From Bacteroidales bacterium (GTDB lineage Bacteria; Bacteroidota; Bacteroidia; Bacteroidales; UBA932): a stretch of DNA of 44,858 nt. Every line of letters begins with the position of its first letter. Position 1 is the first letter of the stretch. The position numbers and the translations under genes are program-made. The notes beneath the pieces are model-generated. The model was not told the origin of the DNA. It saw only the letters and a program-made list of their open reading frames with translations, and did not search any database. Shown here one piece after another: positions 15,972 to 25,095 of this stretch. The stretch spans positions 1 to 44,858 of the forward strand of contig JAQYTJ010000006.1 of assembly GCA_028724885.1 (NCBI GenBank). Direction: 5' to 3'.

Positions 15972-16742
15972 ATGGAGATTTTCTACACGGACATGGTGGA
16001 TGGGCGCGAAGCAAAGCTGGATTCGGAAGAATCTACGCATGCGGTTAAGGTGCTCCGGCATAGGCGTGGGGACGAAATAACGGTCGTGGATGGTTTGGGG
16101 AATATGTTTCATTGCCGCCTGACGGATGATTCGCCCAAAGGAGCGGTTGCGGAGATTCTTGAAAAGGTGCCTGGATGGGGCGCTCACCCATATTCATTGA
16201 ATATGGCGGTTTGCCCAACTAAGAACATCGACCGCTTAGAATGGTTCTGCGAGAAGGCCACTGAACTTGGAGTGGATGCAATCACCCCGATCATCGGGGA
16301 GCGTTCCGAAAGGAGAGTCTTCAAGCCGGAGCGTTGCAAAAAGATTGTTCTCTCAGCCATGAAACAGTCCCTCAAAGCTCAGCTTCCAACGGTGTTCGAT
16401 GCCGTGCCGCTAAAGGACTTTCTCAGCCAGGATGTCCCAGGCCTGAAGCTCATCTGCTACTGCTTCGAAGGCAATGCCCGCCGCAAATCCATCACCGATG
16501 TTCTAAATGAATATGCCACCAAGACCACTGGAATCGGCACAGCCAACCATTGCCCCGAGACTCCAGACGAACCGAAAATCACAATATTAATCGGTCCGGA
16601 AGGCGATTTCTCTCCAGAAGAGGCTAACCTCGCAGTGAGCCGTGGCTATATCCCCGTCCACCTCGGCCAATCCCGCCTAAGAACAGAAACGGCGGCCCTT
16701 ACTGCAGTCACAGCCACCTATCTGCATTTTATTCACTATTAA
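15972..16742 (+). CDS. rsmE: 16S rRNA (uracil1498-N3)-methyltransferase
   Basis: This 256-residue SPOUT methyltransferase modifies U1498 of 16S rRNA using S-adenosylmethionine. The N-terminal PUA-like part contains HAVKVLRHRRGDEI (about residues 23-36). The knotted C-terminal domain has the family block EKATELGVDAITPI, the ERSERR signature, and LIGPEGDFSPEEA with LGQSRLRTETAAL near the end, which form the SAM site. The length is typical. Its stop overlaps the stop of the convergent GH92 gene by four bases. Confidence 0.95.
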   Translation: MEIFYTDMVDGREAKLDSEESTHAVKVLRHRRGDEITVVDGLGNMFHCRLTDDSPKGAVAEILEKVPGWGAHPYSLNMAVCPTKNIDRLEWFCEKATELGVDAITPIIGERSERRVFKPERCKKIVLSAMKQSLKAQLPTVFDAVPLKDFLSQDVPGLKLICYCFEGNARRKSITDVLNEYATKTTGIGTANHCPETPDEPKITILIGPEGDFSPEEANLAVSRGYIPVHLGQSRLRTETAALTAVTATYLHFIHY

Positions 16743-19006
16743 TACCAGAGTTTCAGCTCCGGACCCATGGCATACGTGAGCTCGCCGCCGGAGACGATGT
16801 CGGAATATTCAATGTAGCCTGTCGTGACAGGCTTTCCGTTGAAAGTTATGCTCTGAATATATTTATTCTCATCGCTAAGTCCATCGGCCTTGATATGAAG
16901 AGTGCCTCCTGAGACCTTCACCCACATTTCTTCGAAATTCGGAGCCCCGAACCAGAAGCGAGTAGATGCCGGCTCGACCTGGTAAAAGCCCATTGAAGAC
17001 ATGATGTACCATGCGCTCATCTGTCCGGCATCCTCGTTGCCGGCAAGACCCTCGCAAGAGACATTGTACATCTCCTCGTAAACCCTCCTCACATAGTCAG
17101 CAGCCTTGCCAGGAGCTCCAGCCATAGTATAGAAATATATTATATGATGGCTAGGTTCATTTCCGTGAACATATTGCCCGATCAATCCAGAAATGTCTGC
17201 GGATGCGTTCTCGCCCTCTACCCTGGAATCAGCATTGAACAATGAGTCCAGCCTTTCCACGAGCTTCTCTTTAGAGCCATAGAAAGCTACCAGCCCATCG
17301 AAATCCTGAGGTGCGAGCCATGTGTACTGCCAGGCAGTACCCTCGACGTAGTCCTGCTCGCGATGATTGGAATAGTATGGGTTAAAAGGGGTTCTCCAGC
17401 TGCCGTCCGACATTCTTCCACGAGCCTGAAGCGTCACAGTGTCCATGTAGTGCCTGTAGGAATAGCTTCTCTCACGGAAGAATCTGGCATCTTCAGTCTT
17501 CCCAAGATATTCTGCGGCATTAGCCACAGCGCCATCCGCTATGGCATATTCCATGTCGTTTCCTATGGATTCGTTGTACAGATCAGACGGTATGAAGCCG
17601 TATTCCTGACGCAGGCCTTTCCCCCTTTCGGTTGTCATCGCCGTGGTTTTCAGAGCTGTCCAGGCAAGATCCTTGTCGAATCCATCGAAACCTTTCACCA
17701 GAGCGTCTGCGACGACTATGGACCCAGGGTCCCCTACCATGCAGTCGGTCTCGTTGCCCCAAAGATGCCACACAGGCAAGCGGCCTTGACGTTGGAATAT
17801 TCCTAACATTGTACGCACCATGTCATTCTCCTTTTCCGGATGAATTATGGTCATGAGAGGCATCTCAGCCCTGTAAGTGTCCCAGAGCGAGAACACCGTG
17901 TAGGCAGTAGTGTCAGCATCGGCATCGGAAAACGTAGCAGGCTCTATCATGCTGTGATACAAGGCAGTATAGAGGACTGTCCTAGCATCGGCATCGGATG
18001 TTTTCACCCGAATCTTGCCAAGTTCATCGTTCCAAGCCTTCCTGGCAGCCTTGCGAGTGCAATCGAAATCCCAGCCTGGAAGCTCCTTCGTCATATTCAT
18101 TTCAGCCTTTTCCATGCTGACAGGAGAAATAGCGACCTTCACCATGATTTGCTCGCTCTCCGCAGTCTTGAAGCAGGCACGTCCGAAAGCCTTTTGCGAC
18201 GGTGCCTCGGCCTTATCGTTGCCGTCCTTTATCGGGGAACCTTCTTCATCGTAGAAATCAATAGCATCGAATGGCTTGGAGAATCTTGCGAAATAGTACA
18301 GTTTCTGGTCTTTTGCCCAGCCATGGGAGAAACGCCAGCCCCTCAGGGTGCTATCATTAACCACTTCTATATCAGAATTATATGATGCGTCCCAGCAGCC
18401 TCCATTCACTAAATCCAGGACGACGGCGGAACTGTCCGAGGCAGGGAAAGAGTAGCGGCTGAACCCTACCCTGCAAGTAGACGTCATCTCAGCGGTTATC
18501 CCGTAACGAGTCAGAGGCACGCTGTAATAGCCCGGCTCGGCGACTTCCTTAGAGCGGTCGGCGTACGACCACATTCCGGAAGCCTGAGCTTTCGCTACGG
18601 CCTCGGCGGAGGCATCTGAAGGCTCGCTCCCCCTAGCGTAAATCACGGAACCCACCACTGGCATCAGGGTGACATCGAACAGGTCTCCAATCCCAGTCCC
18701 ACTCAAGTGTGTGTGAGAGAAACCAATTACTGTTGAGTCGCTAGCATGGTAGCCAGAACACCAGTCCCAAGACTGAGGAATGCTGGTCGGACCCAGCTGA
18801 ATGGCGCCGAACGGCACGCTAGCACCTACGAAAACATGGCCGTGGCCGCCTGAGCCTATCTTTACGTCCACATAGCTTGCAAAATCTTCCTCTTCTTCTG
18901 AAAAAGTGCTTGACTGGCAGCCTGAGGTTATCGCCATAGAGGCAATGGCAATAACGCCCAGAGTGAAAAACGCCACCTTGCTTAAAGCTTCGCAATTATA
19001 ATTCAT
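16739..19006 (-). CDS. GH92 family alpha-mannosidase, lipoprotein
   Basis: This 755-residue protein has an N-terminal lipoprotein signal with lipobox TSGC (cysteine about residue 30), so it is anchored in the envelope. The GH92 motifs are in order: GGHGHVFVGASVPFGAIQLG (about 53-72), GFSHTHLSGTG (about 94), WDTYRAEMPL (about 375), GNEPSHHIIYFY near 615 (catalytic glutamate region) and GNEDAGQMSAWY near 660. GH92 enzymes are calcium-dependent exo-alpha-mannosidases that trim N-glycans or yeast mannan in gut Bacteroidota. It is not in an operon with SusC/D, so it may act alone or with loci elsewhere. A near-match -7 box (TAAATTCG, 19027-19034) lies 20 bases upstream. Confidence 0.94.
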   Translation of the reverse strand: MNYNCEALSKVAFFTLGVIAIASMAITSGCQSSTFSEEEEDFASYVDVKIGSGGHGHVFVGASVPFGAIQLGPTSIPQSWDWCSGYHASDSTVIGFSHTHLSGTGIGDLFDVTLMPVVGSVIYARGSEPSDASAEAVAKAQASGMWSYADRSKEVAEPGYYSVPLTRYGITAEMTSTCRVGFSRYSFPASDSSAVVLDLVNGGCWDASYNSDIEVVNDSTLRGWRFSHGWAKDQKLYYFARFSKPFDAIDFYDEEGSPIKDGNDKAEAPSQKAFGRACFKTAESEQIMVKVAISPVSMEKAEMNMTKELPGWDFDCTRKAARKAWNDELGKIRVKTSDADARTVLYTALYHSMIEPATFSDADADTTAYTVFSLWDTYRAEMPLMTIIHPEKENDMVRTMLGIFQRQGRLPVWHLWGNETDCMVGDPGSIVVADALVKGFDGFDKDLAWTALKTTAMTTERGKGLRQEYGFIPSDLYNESIGNDMEYAIADGAVANAAEYLGKTEDARFFRERSYSYRHYMDTVTLQARGRMSDGSWRTPFNPYYSNHREQDYVEGTAWQYTWLAPQDFDGLVAFYGSKEKLVERLDSLFNADSRVEGENASADISGLIGQYVHGNEPSHHIIYFYTMAGAPGKAADYVRRVYEEMYNVSCEGLAGNEDAGQMSAWYIMSSMGFYQVEPASTRFWFGAPNFEEMWVKVSGGTLHIKADGLSDENKYIQSITFNGKPVTTGYIEYSDIVSGGELTYAMGPELKLWY

Positions 19007-19066
19007 GATTATTCATTTGAGCGAAGCGAATTTACGAATCTTTATTGAATGAATTGATAATTTCGT

Positions 19067-19074
19067 TAAATTTG
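19067..19074 (+). promoter_or_regulatory. Promoter (TAAATTTG with upstream ATTG) for the mutL-region genes
   Basis: A perfect TAnnTTTG lies 19 bases after ATTG at 19044-19047, close to the Bacteroides -33/-7 arrangement. Transcription would start near 19080. This rules out the GTG at 19074 and supports ATG 19098 as the start of the next gene. Confidence 0.65.
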
Positions 19075-19097
19075 TGGAGACTAGAAAAACGATTGCG

Positions 19098-19397
19098 ATG
19101 GGATTCTTTAATTTTCCTGGCCAGCAGGATCACAGGACTTTCAATTACCGGCCTATCTACTACGATAAGGACGAAGAGGAGCGTAAGCGCATTTTTGGCA
19201 AAGTAGACGGATCTCTAGAAAAAGAGAAAAAAGAAGGGAAATATGTGCCAGGGAGCTACATTAAGGGCTCTCTAAGAAATGGCAATTATGAGAGAAGGCG
19301 TTCTTCTGACAAGTTCCAGATTATAATTGGGATAGTAGGCCTAGTTCTGCTGTTCGTCATCCTCATTTATTTCACAAAATTCTTCTCGCTGCTATAG
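19098..19397 (+). CDS. Small tail-anchored membrane protein
   Basis: The product has 99 residues from ATG 19098. Most of it is a charged cytoplasmic part (YYDKDEEERKRIFGKV, EKEKKEGKYVPGSYIKG). One hydrophobic helix lies at the very C-terminus (about residues 74-94, IIIGIVGLVLLFVILIYF), followed by only a few residues. This gives a tail-anchored topology, with no signal peptide. It lies just before mutL on the same strand. Proteins of this kind occur in Bacteroidales without a known role. A GTG eight codons upstream is excluded because it lies inside the promoter. Confidence 0.7.
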   Translation: MGFFNFPGQQDHRTFNYRPIYYDKDEEERKRIFGKVDGSLEKEKKEGKYVPGSYIKGSLRNGNYERRRSSDKFQIIIGIVGLVLLFVILIYFTKFFSLL

Positions 19398-19476
19398 TTC
19401 CTGAGTCAAGCTCGGGGTGACAAGAGGCGATGATCGTTCATGCTGAGATTGGTTCAGCATCTATAATTGGAATACC
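19398..19476. repeat. Candidate dispersed intergenic repeat with hairpin
   Basis: The spacer before mutL contains gtcaagctcggggtgacaag and a perfect 7-bp inverted repeat (ATGCTGA 19440-19446, TCAGCAT 19454-19460). The ctcggggtgac part resembles gttcgggatgac at 9753 and gttcagaatgac at 2042, both also intergenic. This suggests copies of a degenerate extragenic repeat. Confidence 0.35.
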
Positions 19477-21300
19477 ATGGATTTAAGGATTCTGCCAGGA
19501 AACATAGCGAACATGATAGCCGCCGGGGAGGTGGTGCAAAGGCCAGCCTCGGTGGTAAAGGAGCTGGTTGAGAATGCCGCAGATGCCGGTGCCAGCCAGA
19601 TAACGGTGTTAATAACCGATTCGGGCAGGACGCTGATACAGGTGATAGACGATGGCTGCGGAATGACCCCTGACGATGCTGTGCTTTGTTTTGAGCGTCA
19701 TGCGACATCGAAAATATACGATGCCGAGGATCTTAATAAGATAATGACTTTCGGCTTCCGGGGCGAGGCACTAGCATCAATAGCCGCCGTTGCGGAAGTA
19801 ACTCTGAAAACCAGAACTGCCGATGAGGGAATTGGCTGCCAAGTGGAATTCGCTGCCTCAGAACACATTTCAACAATCGAAGCTGCAACCCCAAAAGGTA
19901 CGAATATATTGGTTCGGAACCTTTTCTACAATGTACCTGCCAGAAGGAAATTCCTGAAATCCGACAATGTAGAGTTCCGGCATATAGTGGAAGAATTCAC
20001 GAAAGTTGCCCTCACGCGGCCAGAGATTGCATTCACACTGATGCATAACGGCAAGAACATCTACGTCATAGGTAAAGCCAAATCGCCAAAATTCAGGATT
20101 ATGGATCTGCTCGGCCAGAATGTCGTCGGGGACATTGTGGACGTGTCTGCCGAAACCTCTGTAGTAAAACTTTCCGGCTTCGTCGGACGGCCAGACTCGG
20201 CCAAGAAAACCCTAGGCAACCAGTTCTTATTCGTGAATGGGAGATATTTCCGGAGCCCCTATTTCCACAAGGCAGTCATGAAAGCCTACGAAGGGCTGAT
20301 TCCGGAAGGGGTGACCCCATCATATTTCATATTCCTGGAAGTAGACCCTCATTCGGTCGACGTGAACATCAGCCCTACCAAGACAGAGGTCAAATTCGAG
20401 GACGACACCTTCATATTCCAAGTCATCCTAGCCGCCATTAAAGAGACCATCGGCAAGAATTCCTTCGCCGGAGGCATAGATTTCAGCAATCCAGAGTCCA
20501 ATGACATGCCAGTCCTGGGACAGCATTTTAATGAATATAAGCCAGATACGGCTCCGCAAATGCCTTTCGATCCTTCTTACAATCCTTTTGAGCCGATGCC
20601 TGCAGGAAACGCAAAACCGATGCAAAGCTGGCACAATGAACATGCCGCCGACAGTGATGCCTGGCACGGGAAACCGAGCGACTACGTTGATAGGCGACAA
20701 GATTATGGGAAGCTATTCGAAGATAAGACGGTTCCAACAACGCAGATCCTGATTCTGCAAGGGAAATACATTCTGACGCAAGTCAATGACGGAATCATGG
20801 TCGTGAACATACGTAGAGCCTGCGAGAAGATAATTTACGAGCGTATGCTTTCTGCCTTGAAAAAGAACAAGCACGTGACACAAATCAGCATGTTTCCGGT
20901 AAAAGTGGAAGTCGGAGTGGCCAGCAGGTCTCTTTTCGATGAAAAATCAGAACTGCTGACTTCCCTCGGCTTCGACATTACTCCTTTCGGAACCGACACG
21001 ATTGTAGTTAACGGAGTCCCAGAAGGCTTTTCATCCGAGGCAGGAAAAGTAGAGAAAATGATTTCTGACCTAACCATGATGCTTGCGGACGAGAGCCTAT
21101 CGCTTTCTGGAACACTGGAATCCTCTATTGCCGAAAAATTCGCTATATTAGGAGCTACAAACGAAAACGCCGTCACTTCACCCATCGAAGCCCGCCAAAT
21201 CGTGGACTCACTGCTATCTTGCAGCAGCCCGGAACTGACCAGCAAGGGGCGCAAGACAATGGCGATAATTAACACCACGCAAGTGGACAAACTATTCTGA
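19477..21300 (+). CDS. mutL: DNA mismatch repair protein MutL
   Basis: This 607-residue protein has a GHKL ATPase N-terminus with the expected motifs: the catalytic glutamate in ELVENAADAGA (E32), DDGCGM near 65, RHATSKI near 80 and GFRGEAL near 90. The middle transducer region contains NISPTKTEVKF. A linker (about 350-410) and the C-terminal dimerisation domain follow. The place where endonuclease-type MutL proteins have DQHA-x2-E-x4-E here reads NIRRACEKIIYE, so the first four residues of that motif are changed although both glutamates remain. MutL couples mismatch recognition by MutS to strand removal. It is followed by a rhomboid gene after 10 bases. Confidence 0.95.
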   Translation: MDLRILPGNIANMIAAGEVVQRPASVVKELVENAADAGASQITVLITDSGRTLIQVIDDGCGMTPDDAVLCFERHATSKIYDAEDLNKIMTFGFRGEALASIAAVAEVTLKTRTADEGIGCQVEFAASEHISTIEAATPKGTNILVRNLFYNVPARRKFLKSDNVEFRHIVEEFTKVALTRPEIAFTLMHNGKNIYVIGKAKSPKFRIMDLLGQNVVGDIVDVSAETSVVKLSGFVGRPDSAKKTLGNQFLFVNGRYFRSPYFHKAVMKAYEGLIPEGVTPSYFIFLEVDPHSVDVNISPTKTEVKFEDDTFIFQVILAAIKETIGKNSFAGGIDFSNPESNDMPVLGQHFNEYKPDTAPQMPFDPSYNPFEPMPAGNAKPMQSWHNEHAADSDAWHGKPSDYVDRRQDYGKLFEDKTVPTTQILILQGKYILTQVNDGIMVVNIRRACEKIIYERMLSALKKNKHVTQISMFPVKVEVGVASRSLFDEKSELLTSLGFDITPFGTDTIVVNGVPEGFSSEAGKVEKMISDLTMMLADESLSLSGTLESSIAEKFAILGATNENAVTSPIEARQIVDSLLSCSSPELTSKGRKTMAIINTTQVDKLF

Positions 21301-21310
21301 ATATTCCGAT

Positions 21311-21967
21311 ATGTCAAGATATTACTACGACAACTCAAACCCTCTGGCCTCAATCCCGCCAGCAACGCTCAACCTTCTCATCATCAACATAATAATGTTC
21401 GTTGCAACGCGCCTCAACGAGAATTTCATGATTGGCACGTTCGCGATGTTCTTCCCCACCTCGCCTTTCTTCAGGATCTGGCAGCCAATCACATACATGT
21501 TCATGCACGGAGGCTTCGCTCACATATTCTTTAACATGTGGGCTTTATGGATGTTTGGTGCTGCCCTGGAAAGAGCCATAGGCACGAAGAAGTTCCTGAT
21601 CCTATATTTCGTGGCAGGACTAGGTGCCCTGCTGATACACACTGGCTTCCAATATGTGCAAATCGCAACGGGACTTTCTTCTTATATGAATATTGCCAGG
21701 ATGCCTATCCTAGGGGCTTCCGGAGCCATATTCGGAGTGCAGATTGCATTCGCCATGCTTTATCCCGATTCTGTCTGGACGCTGATTTTCCCTCCAGTAT
21801 CGCTGAAGGCGAAATGGTTCGTCCTAATATTCGTCGCGATTGAGCTTCTATGCGGCATTACGGGAACTGCGGAAGGCGTGGCTCACTTCGCTCACCTCGG
21901 CGGCATGCTGTTTGGCTGGCTGCTGATATTATATTGGAAGAAGACCGGGAAGTTGTTCCGTTACTGA
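21311..21967 (+). CDS. Rhomboid-family intramembrane serine protease
   Basis: This 218-residue protein has six predicted transmembrane helices. The catalytic serine is S137 in LGASGAIFG and the catalytic histidine is H195 in AHFAHLGG. The HGGFAHIFFNMWALWMFG block (residues 66-83) supplies the oxyanion-side histidine and asparagine. Rhomboids cut substrate proteins inside the membrane; the substrate here is unknown. The gene sits between mutL and an EEP-family gene with only 10 and 1 intervening bases, so the three form an operon. This order is common in Bacteroidales. Confidence 0.93.
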   Translation: MSRYYYDNSNPLASIPPATLNLLIINIIMFVATRLNENFMIGTFAMFFPTSPFFRIWQPITYMFMHGGFAHIFFNMWALWMFGAALERAIGTKKFLILYFVAGLGALLIHTGFQYVQIATGLSSYMNIARMPILGASGAIFGVQIAFAMLYPDSVWTLIFPPVSLKAKWFVLIFVAIELLCGITGTAEGVAHFAHLGGMLFGWLLILYWKKTGKLFRY

Positions 21968-21968
21968 C

Positions 21969-23039
21969 ATGGCAAAAAAGAAACAGGGCTGGAGCATGAT
22001 GGGGATTGCGGCAAGGGTTATTATGCTCCTGTCGGCAGGCCTTCTTGCTCTTAGCTATGTCTCCATGCTGGTGAACCCTGCCAAGGCCTGGTATTTCACT
22101 TTCTTCGGCCTTTTATTCATACCTTTCAGTCTGCTGAATGTCATCATGCTAATCTGGGCGGTGGGCAGGAAGTCCAGAACGTTCGTCATTCCGCTGGTGG
22201 CTCTGCTCCCTGGCTTGCTGTTCATCGGGAGGTATTTCCGCTTTGCGTCGGGAGGAGCCGGCAAAGGAGATAGTTGCATTAAAATCATGACCTACAACGT
22301 CGGGAAGTTCACTCTTGGCAAGGGTTATGAATATTCCAGAAGCTTGGACTCTATCACTGCTCTCGTAAGGCGCACCGATGCCGACATCGTCTGCCTGCAA
22401 GAGTTCAATTCTGAACACCTGAATGATATTCCGAGACTTCTTGAGGCACAATTCCCCGACTATTTCTCTTGCTATTATATCAATATGAACGCAGGAGGCA
22501 GCTCAGGCAACGTAACTTTGAGCAGATTTCCCATAGAGTCACGGGGGCATTTCAATTTCGAGGAAAGCGCCAACCTCGCAATTTACACTGACATTCGCAT
22601 CGGGGAAAGGAAGATAAGAATATATAACTGTCATTTCCAGAGTTACAGCATATCCCTGGCAGCCCTCGCAAGGAATTGGAAGCATCGTTCAGTGATGATG
22701 GAGACTGAACACAAGATGAAAGCGTCCATCATCAAGAGGCCTCGGCAGGTGGAGCAGGTGCTGTCCGACATTGAAGATTGCCCTCTGGAGTCGATTGTTC
22801 TTGGAGATTTCAACGACACGCCCATGTCCTACACTTATCACCGTCTGCGCAAGGGCAGGAAGGATGCGTTCGTGGAGGCAGGCTCTGGCTTCGGGGCGAC
22901 ATATTCATTCTTATGGCCTCTCATACGCATTGACTACGTTCTTTTCCCAGCCAGTTTTAAGGGGGTATCGTATTCATGCAAGCACGTGGAATTCTCTGAC
23001 CATTATCCGGTGGTCACCGAAATCAATCTCCCCGTATGA
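21969..23039 (+). CDS. Membrane-anchored endonuclease/exonuclease/phosphatase (EEP) family protein
   Basis: This 356-residue protein has two or three N-terminal hydrophobic helices (about residues 12-85). A soluble EEP domain follows with the catalytic set: TYNVGKF near 103, the metal-binding glutamate in CLQEFNSEH near 146, NCHFQS near 220, LGDFNDTP near 278 and the final SDHYPV near 345. The family includes nucleases, sphingomyelinases and inositol phosphatases, so substrate cannot be assigned. Membrane anchoring suggests activity on the periplasmic side. It starts one base after the rhomboid stop and ends the operon, convergent with the MFS gene. Confidence 0.88.
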   Translation: MAKKKQGWSMMGIAARVIMLLSAGLLALSYVSMLVNPAKAWYFTFFGLLFIPFSLLNVIMLIWAVGRKSRTFVIPLVALLPGLLFIGRYFRFASGGAGKGDSCIKIMTYNVGKFTLGKGYEYSRSLDSITALVRRTDADIVCLQEFNSEHLNDIPRLLEAQFPDYFSCYYINMNAGGSSGNVTLSRFPIESRGHFNFEESANLAIYTDIRIGERKIRIYNCHFQSYSISLAALARNWKHRSVMMETEHKMKASIIKRPRQVEQVLSDIEDCPLESIVLGDFNDTPMSYTYHRLRKGRKDAFVEAGSGFGATYSFLWPLIRIDYVLFPASFKGVSYSCKHVEFSDHYPVVTEINLPV

Positions 23040-23156
23040 GCCGACGATTATCTGTTCCCAGATTGCGCAAAAGGTCGATTCCTCTTCACAGATTCATCTA
23101 GTCAGAATACATGACCGAAACGGAAAGCTTATTCTTATATTTCATCTTCAAAATAT

Positions 23157-24602
23157 TTATTTATCGTATCCGTCACGAGCGGTATTCCACAGAAGTGCGA
23201 ATCCGAAGAAGCCTAGGACTGACACTATTATCATTGTCACGAATACCCACTTCCAGCCAAAATTGTCGGAAACGAAACCAAACCCCCAGCCAGACACGAG
23301 CACGCTCAGATAGCATATCATCCCGATGAGCCCGTTTGCCGTAGATGCAGCTCTGTTCGTTGCCTGCTGTGACGCTATTATCCCGCACAGAGCCTGAGGG
23401 CCATAAATGAAAAATCCTGCGCATGCTAGGATAATCAGGAGAATTATCGGATTCGTCTTTTCTGGCAGAAGAAAGAACGCCGTCACGAACAAGATAACGC
23501 CAAGCATGCATAAAACGCAGGTTCTCTGAGCCCTTCCCTTGAAGACTTTATCTGATATCCACCCCGCAAGAAGCATCCCACACACTCCAAAGCATTCAAA
23601 AATGGCAACTGTCCATCCAGCCATCGCAGGGGACAAGCCTCTTGATTCCTGCAAAAAGGTAGGCCCCCAGTCCAGAACGGCAAACCTCACGACATAGACA
23701 AAGAAATCTGAAATAGCTATAATCCAGATGATTGGGTTAAACCATACCTTTTCTCTGAGAAATTTCTTAAACGCCGCAGGGCTATCATTATCGTCAAGCT
23801 TCGTCTTCGTGCCTTCGAGTTCAGGCAGTCCTACTGATTTCGGAGTGTCTCGAAGGGTCACAATAATGAATATGACACCGAAAATGGCGATGAGGGCTGG
23901 CACCCAGAAAGCCCATTGCCAAGCGCCTACATGCTGAAGGGCATTGTTTAAGAAAGCATCAGCTTTCTCGGGCGACAAACCCACAACTGCATCCTTCGTG
24001 TTCTCTATTACTCTTGCGCTCATTTCCGGATCAGCAGAAACATCAGTTCCTGCATGTCCCATGAGCCATCCGCATAGAATAGAGACAATGAATGCCCCAA
24101 CCGAATGCGAAGTGTTCCAGATAGACATTTTAGTAGCAAGCTCGCTCGGAGCGACCCAATGCGTAATAAGTCTATTGCAAGGAGGAAATCCGCAGCCTTG
24201 AAACACGTTGTTCAGGATTAGCAGCACAGCGAAAAACACCACAAGCCCTCTGATAAAGGCAGGACCTTCTGACAAGCCGGTCATCGAAGTGACAATAATG
24301 GCTCCGAATCCGAACAAAATGTTGACAATGGCACTTCCAGTCAAGCCGATTGCCATATGCCACCGGCCATTCGATCTATCTGCTATTATGCCATTAACAA
24401 ATCTGGATGCCCCGTAGATGACACCTATCAAAGTCATTATGATTCCAAAAGCCGTCTTTGTTATCCCATATTGAGCAGTGAGTCCGGGAATCGCGAATGA
24501 GAAGTTCTTCCGCACTACATAAAAGATGGCATAGCCTATCATTGTTCCTATGATAGTTCTCCACTGCCACCTATTGAATTTACTGGTTTGTTCTGGTGTC
24601 AT
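23157..24602 (-). CDS. MFS transporter, organophosphate:phosphate antiporter (GlpT/UhpT) type
   Basis: This 481-residue protein has about 12 predicted transmembrane helices. The N-terminal YAIFYVVRKNFSFAIPGL and ADRSNGRWHMAIGL resemble the GlpT/UhpT/UhpC branch, which exchanges sugar or glycerol phosphates for phosphate. The large loop after helix six carries the sequence DTPKSVGLPELEG, typical of this branch. The exact substrate (glycerol 3-phosphate, hexose phosphate, phosphoglycerate or a sensor role) is not determined. No neighbour in the window suggests a pathway. No clear -7 box is visible upstream. Confidence 0.88.
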   Translation of the reverse strand: MTPEQTSKFNRWQWRTIIGTMIGYAIFYVVRKNFSFAIPGLTAQYGITKTAFGIIMTLIGVIYGASRFVNGIIADRSNGRWHMAIGLTGSAIVNILFGFGAIIVTSMTGLSEGPAFIRGLVVFFAVLLILNNVFQGCGFPPCNRLITHWVAPSELATKMSIWNTSHSVGAFIVSILCGWLMGHAGTDVSADPEMSARVIENTKDAVVGLSPEKADAFLNNALQHVGAWQWAFWVPALIAIFGVIFIIVTLRDTPKSVGLPELEGTKTKLDDNDSPAAFKKFLREKVWFNPIIWIIAISDFFVYVVRFAVLDWGPTFLQESRGLSPAMAGWTVAIFECFGVCGMLLAGWISDKVFKGRAQRTCVLCMLGVILFVTAFFLLPEKTNPIILLIILACAGFFIYGPQALCGIIASQQATNRAASTANGLIGMICYLSVLVSGWGFGFVSDNFGWKWVFVTMIIVSVLGFFGFALLWNTARDGYDK

Positions 24603-24689
24603 ACTTTCGCTTATTTACGATTAGCATTTCGTTTCGGAAACACGAAATTACGATTAATTCCATTTTCAAGCAAATAAATGAGCAAATCA

Positions 24690-25095
24690 TAAGACGGTCA
24701 TGATTCACATACAGGCCGCCTTGCTCATGTCCTTCGGCAAACGGAGATAAGCACAAATAATCAACATCTTTGTTCCTCACTTGGGCGATGTCTGCCTTTA
24801 GCCATCCATTCTGTTCGTCAGTGAAGCCAGCTGCATAAACGCAATTCTTGAAAGACTTTCCCAGCTTCTCCGGCCACTATTTCTTCATCTGCCGATTTTT
24901 CAATGCCAGGAAATGCCTCTTTCAAGAACCTAGAGACGTGGAAATCGGTCTGGCACTGGGGGTAAGACAAAGCGAAGAGGGTGAACTCTTTCTCTAGAGA
25001 GGCCATATTTTCAAGACTGAAATCATGCTTATCCAGTTTCTTGTCCTATCTCTGCATGCGCCAAAAGCATGGCTTCCGTCCGCATTTTGAGCCAT
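24690..25095 (-). pseudogene. Decayed gene with at least two frameshifts, function unknown
   Basis: Three consecutive minus-strand frames each look coding, and together they read like one protein. The first starts at ATG 25095 (MAQNADGSHAFGACRDR). The second covers about 25050-24830 (MASLEKEFTLFALSYPQCQ, then RFLKEAFPGIEKSADEE). The third covers about 24835-24700 (CVYAAGFTDEQNGWLKADI, then DVDYLCLSPFAEGHEQGG). Each changeover needs a frameshift. I do not recognise the family. The alternative is that these are chance frames in non-coding DNA. Confidence 0.4.
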
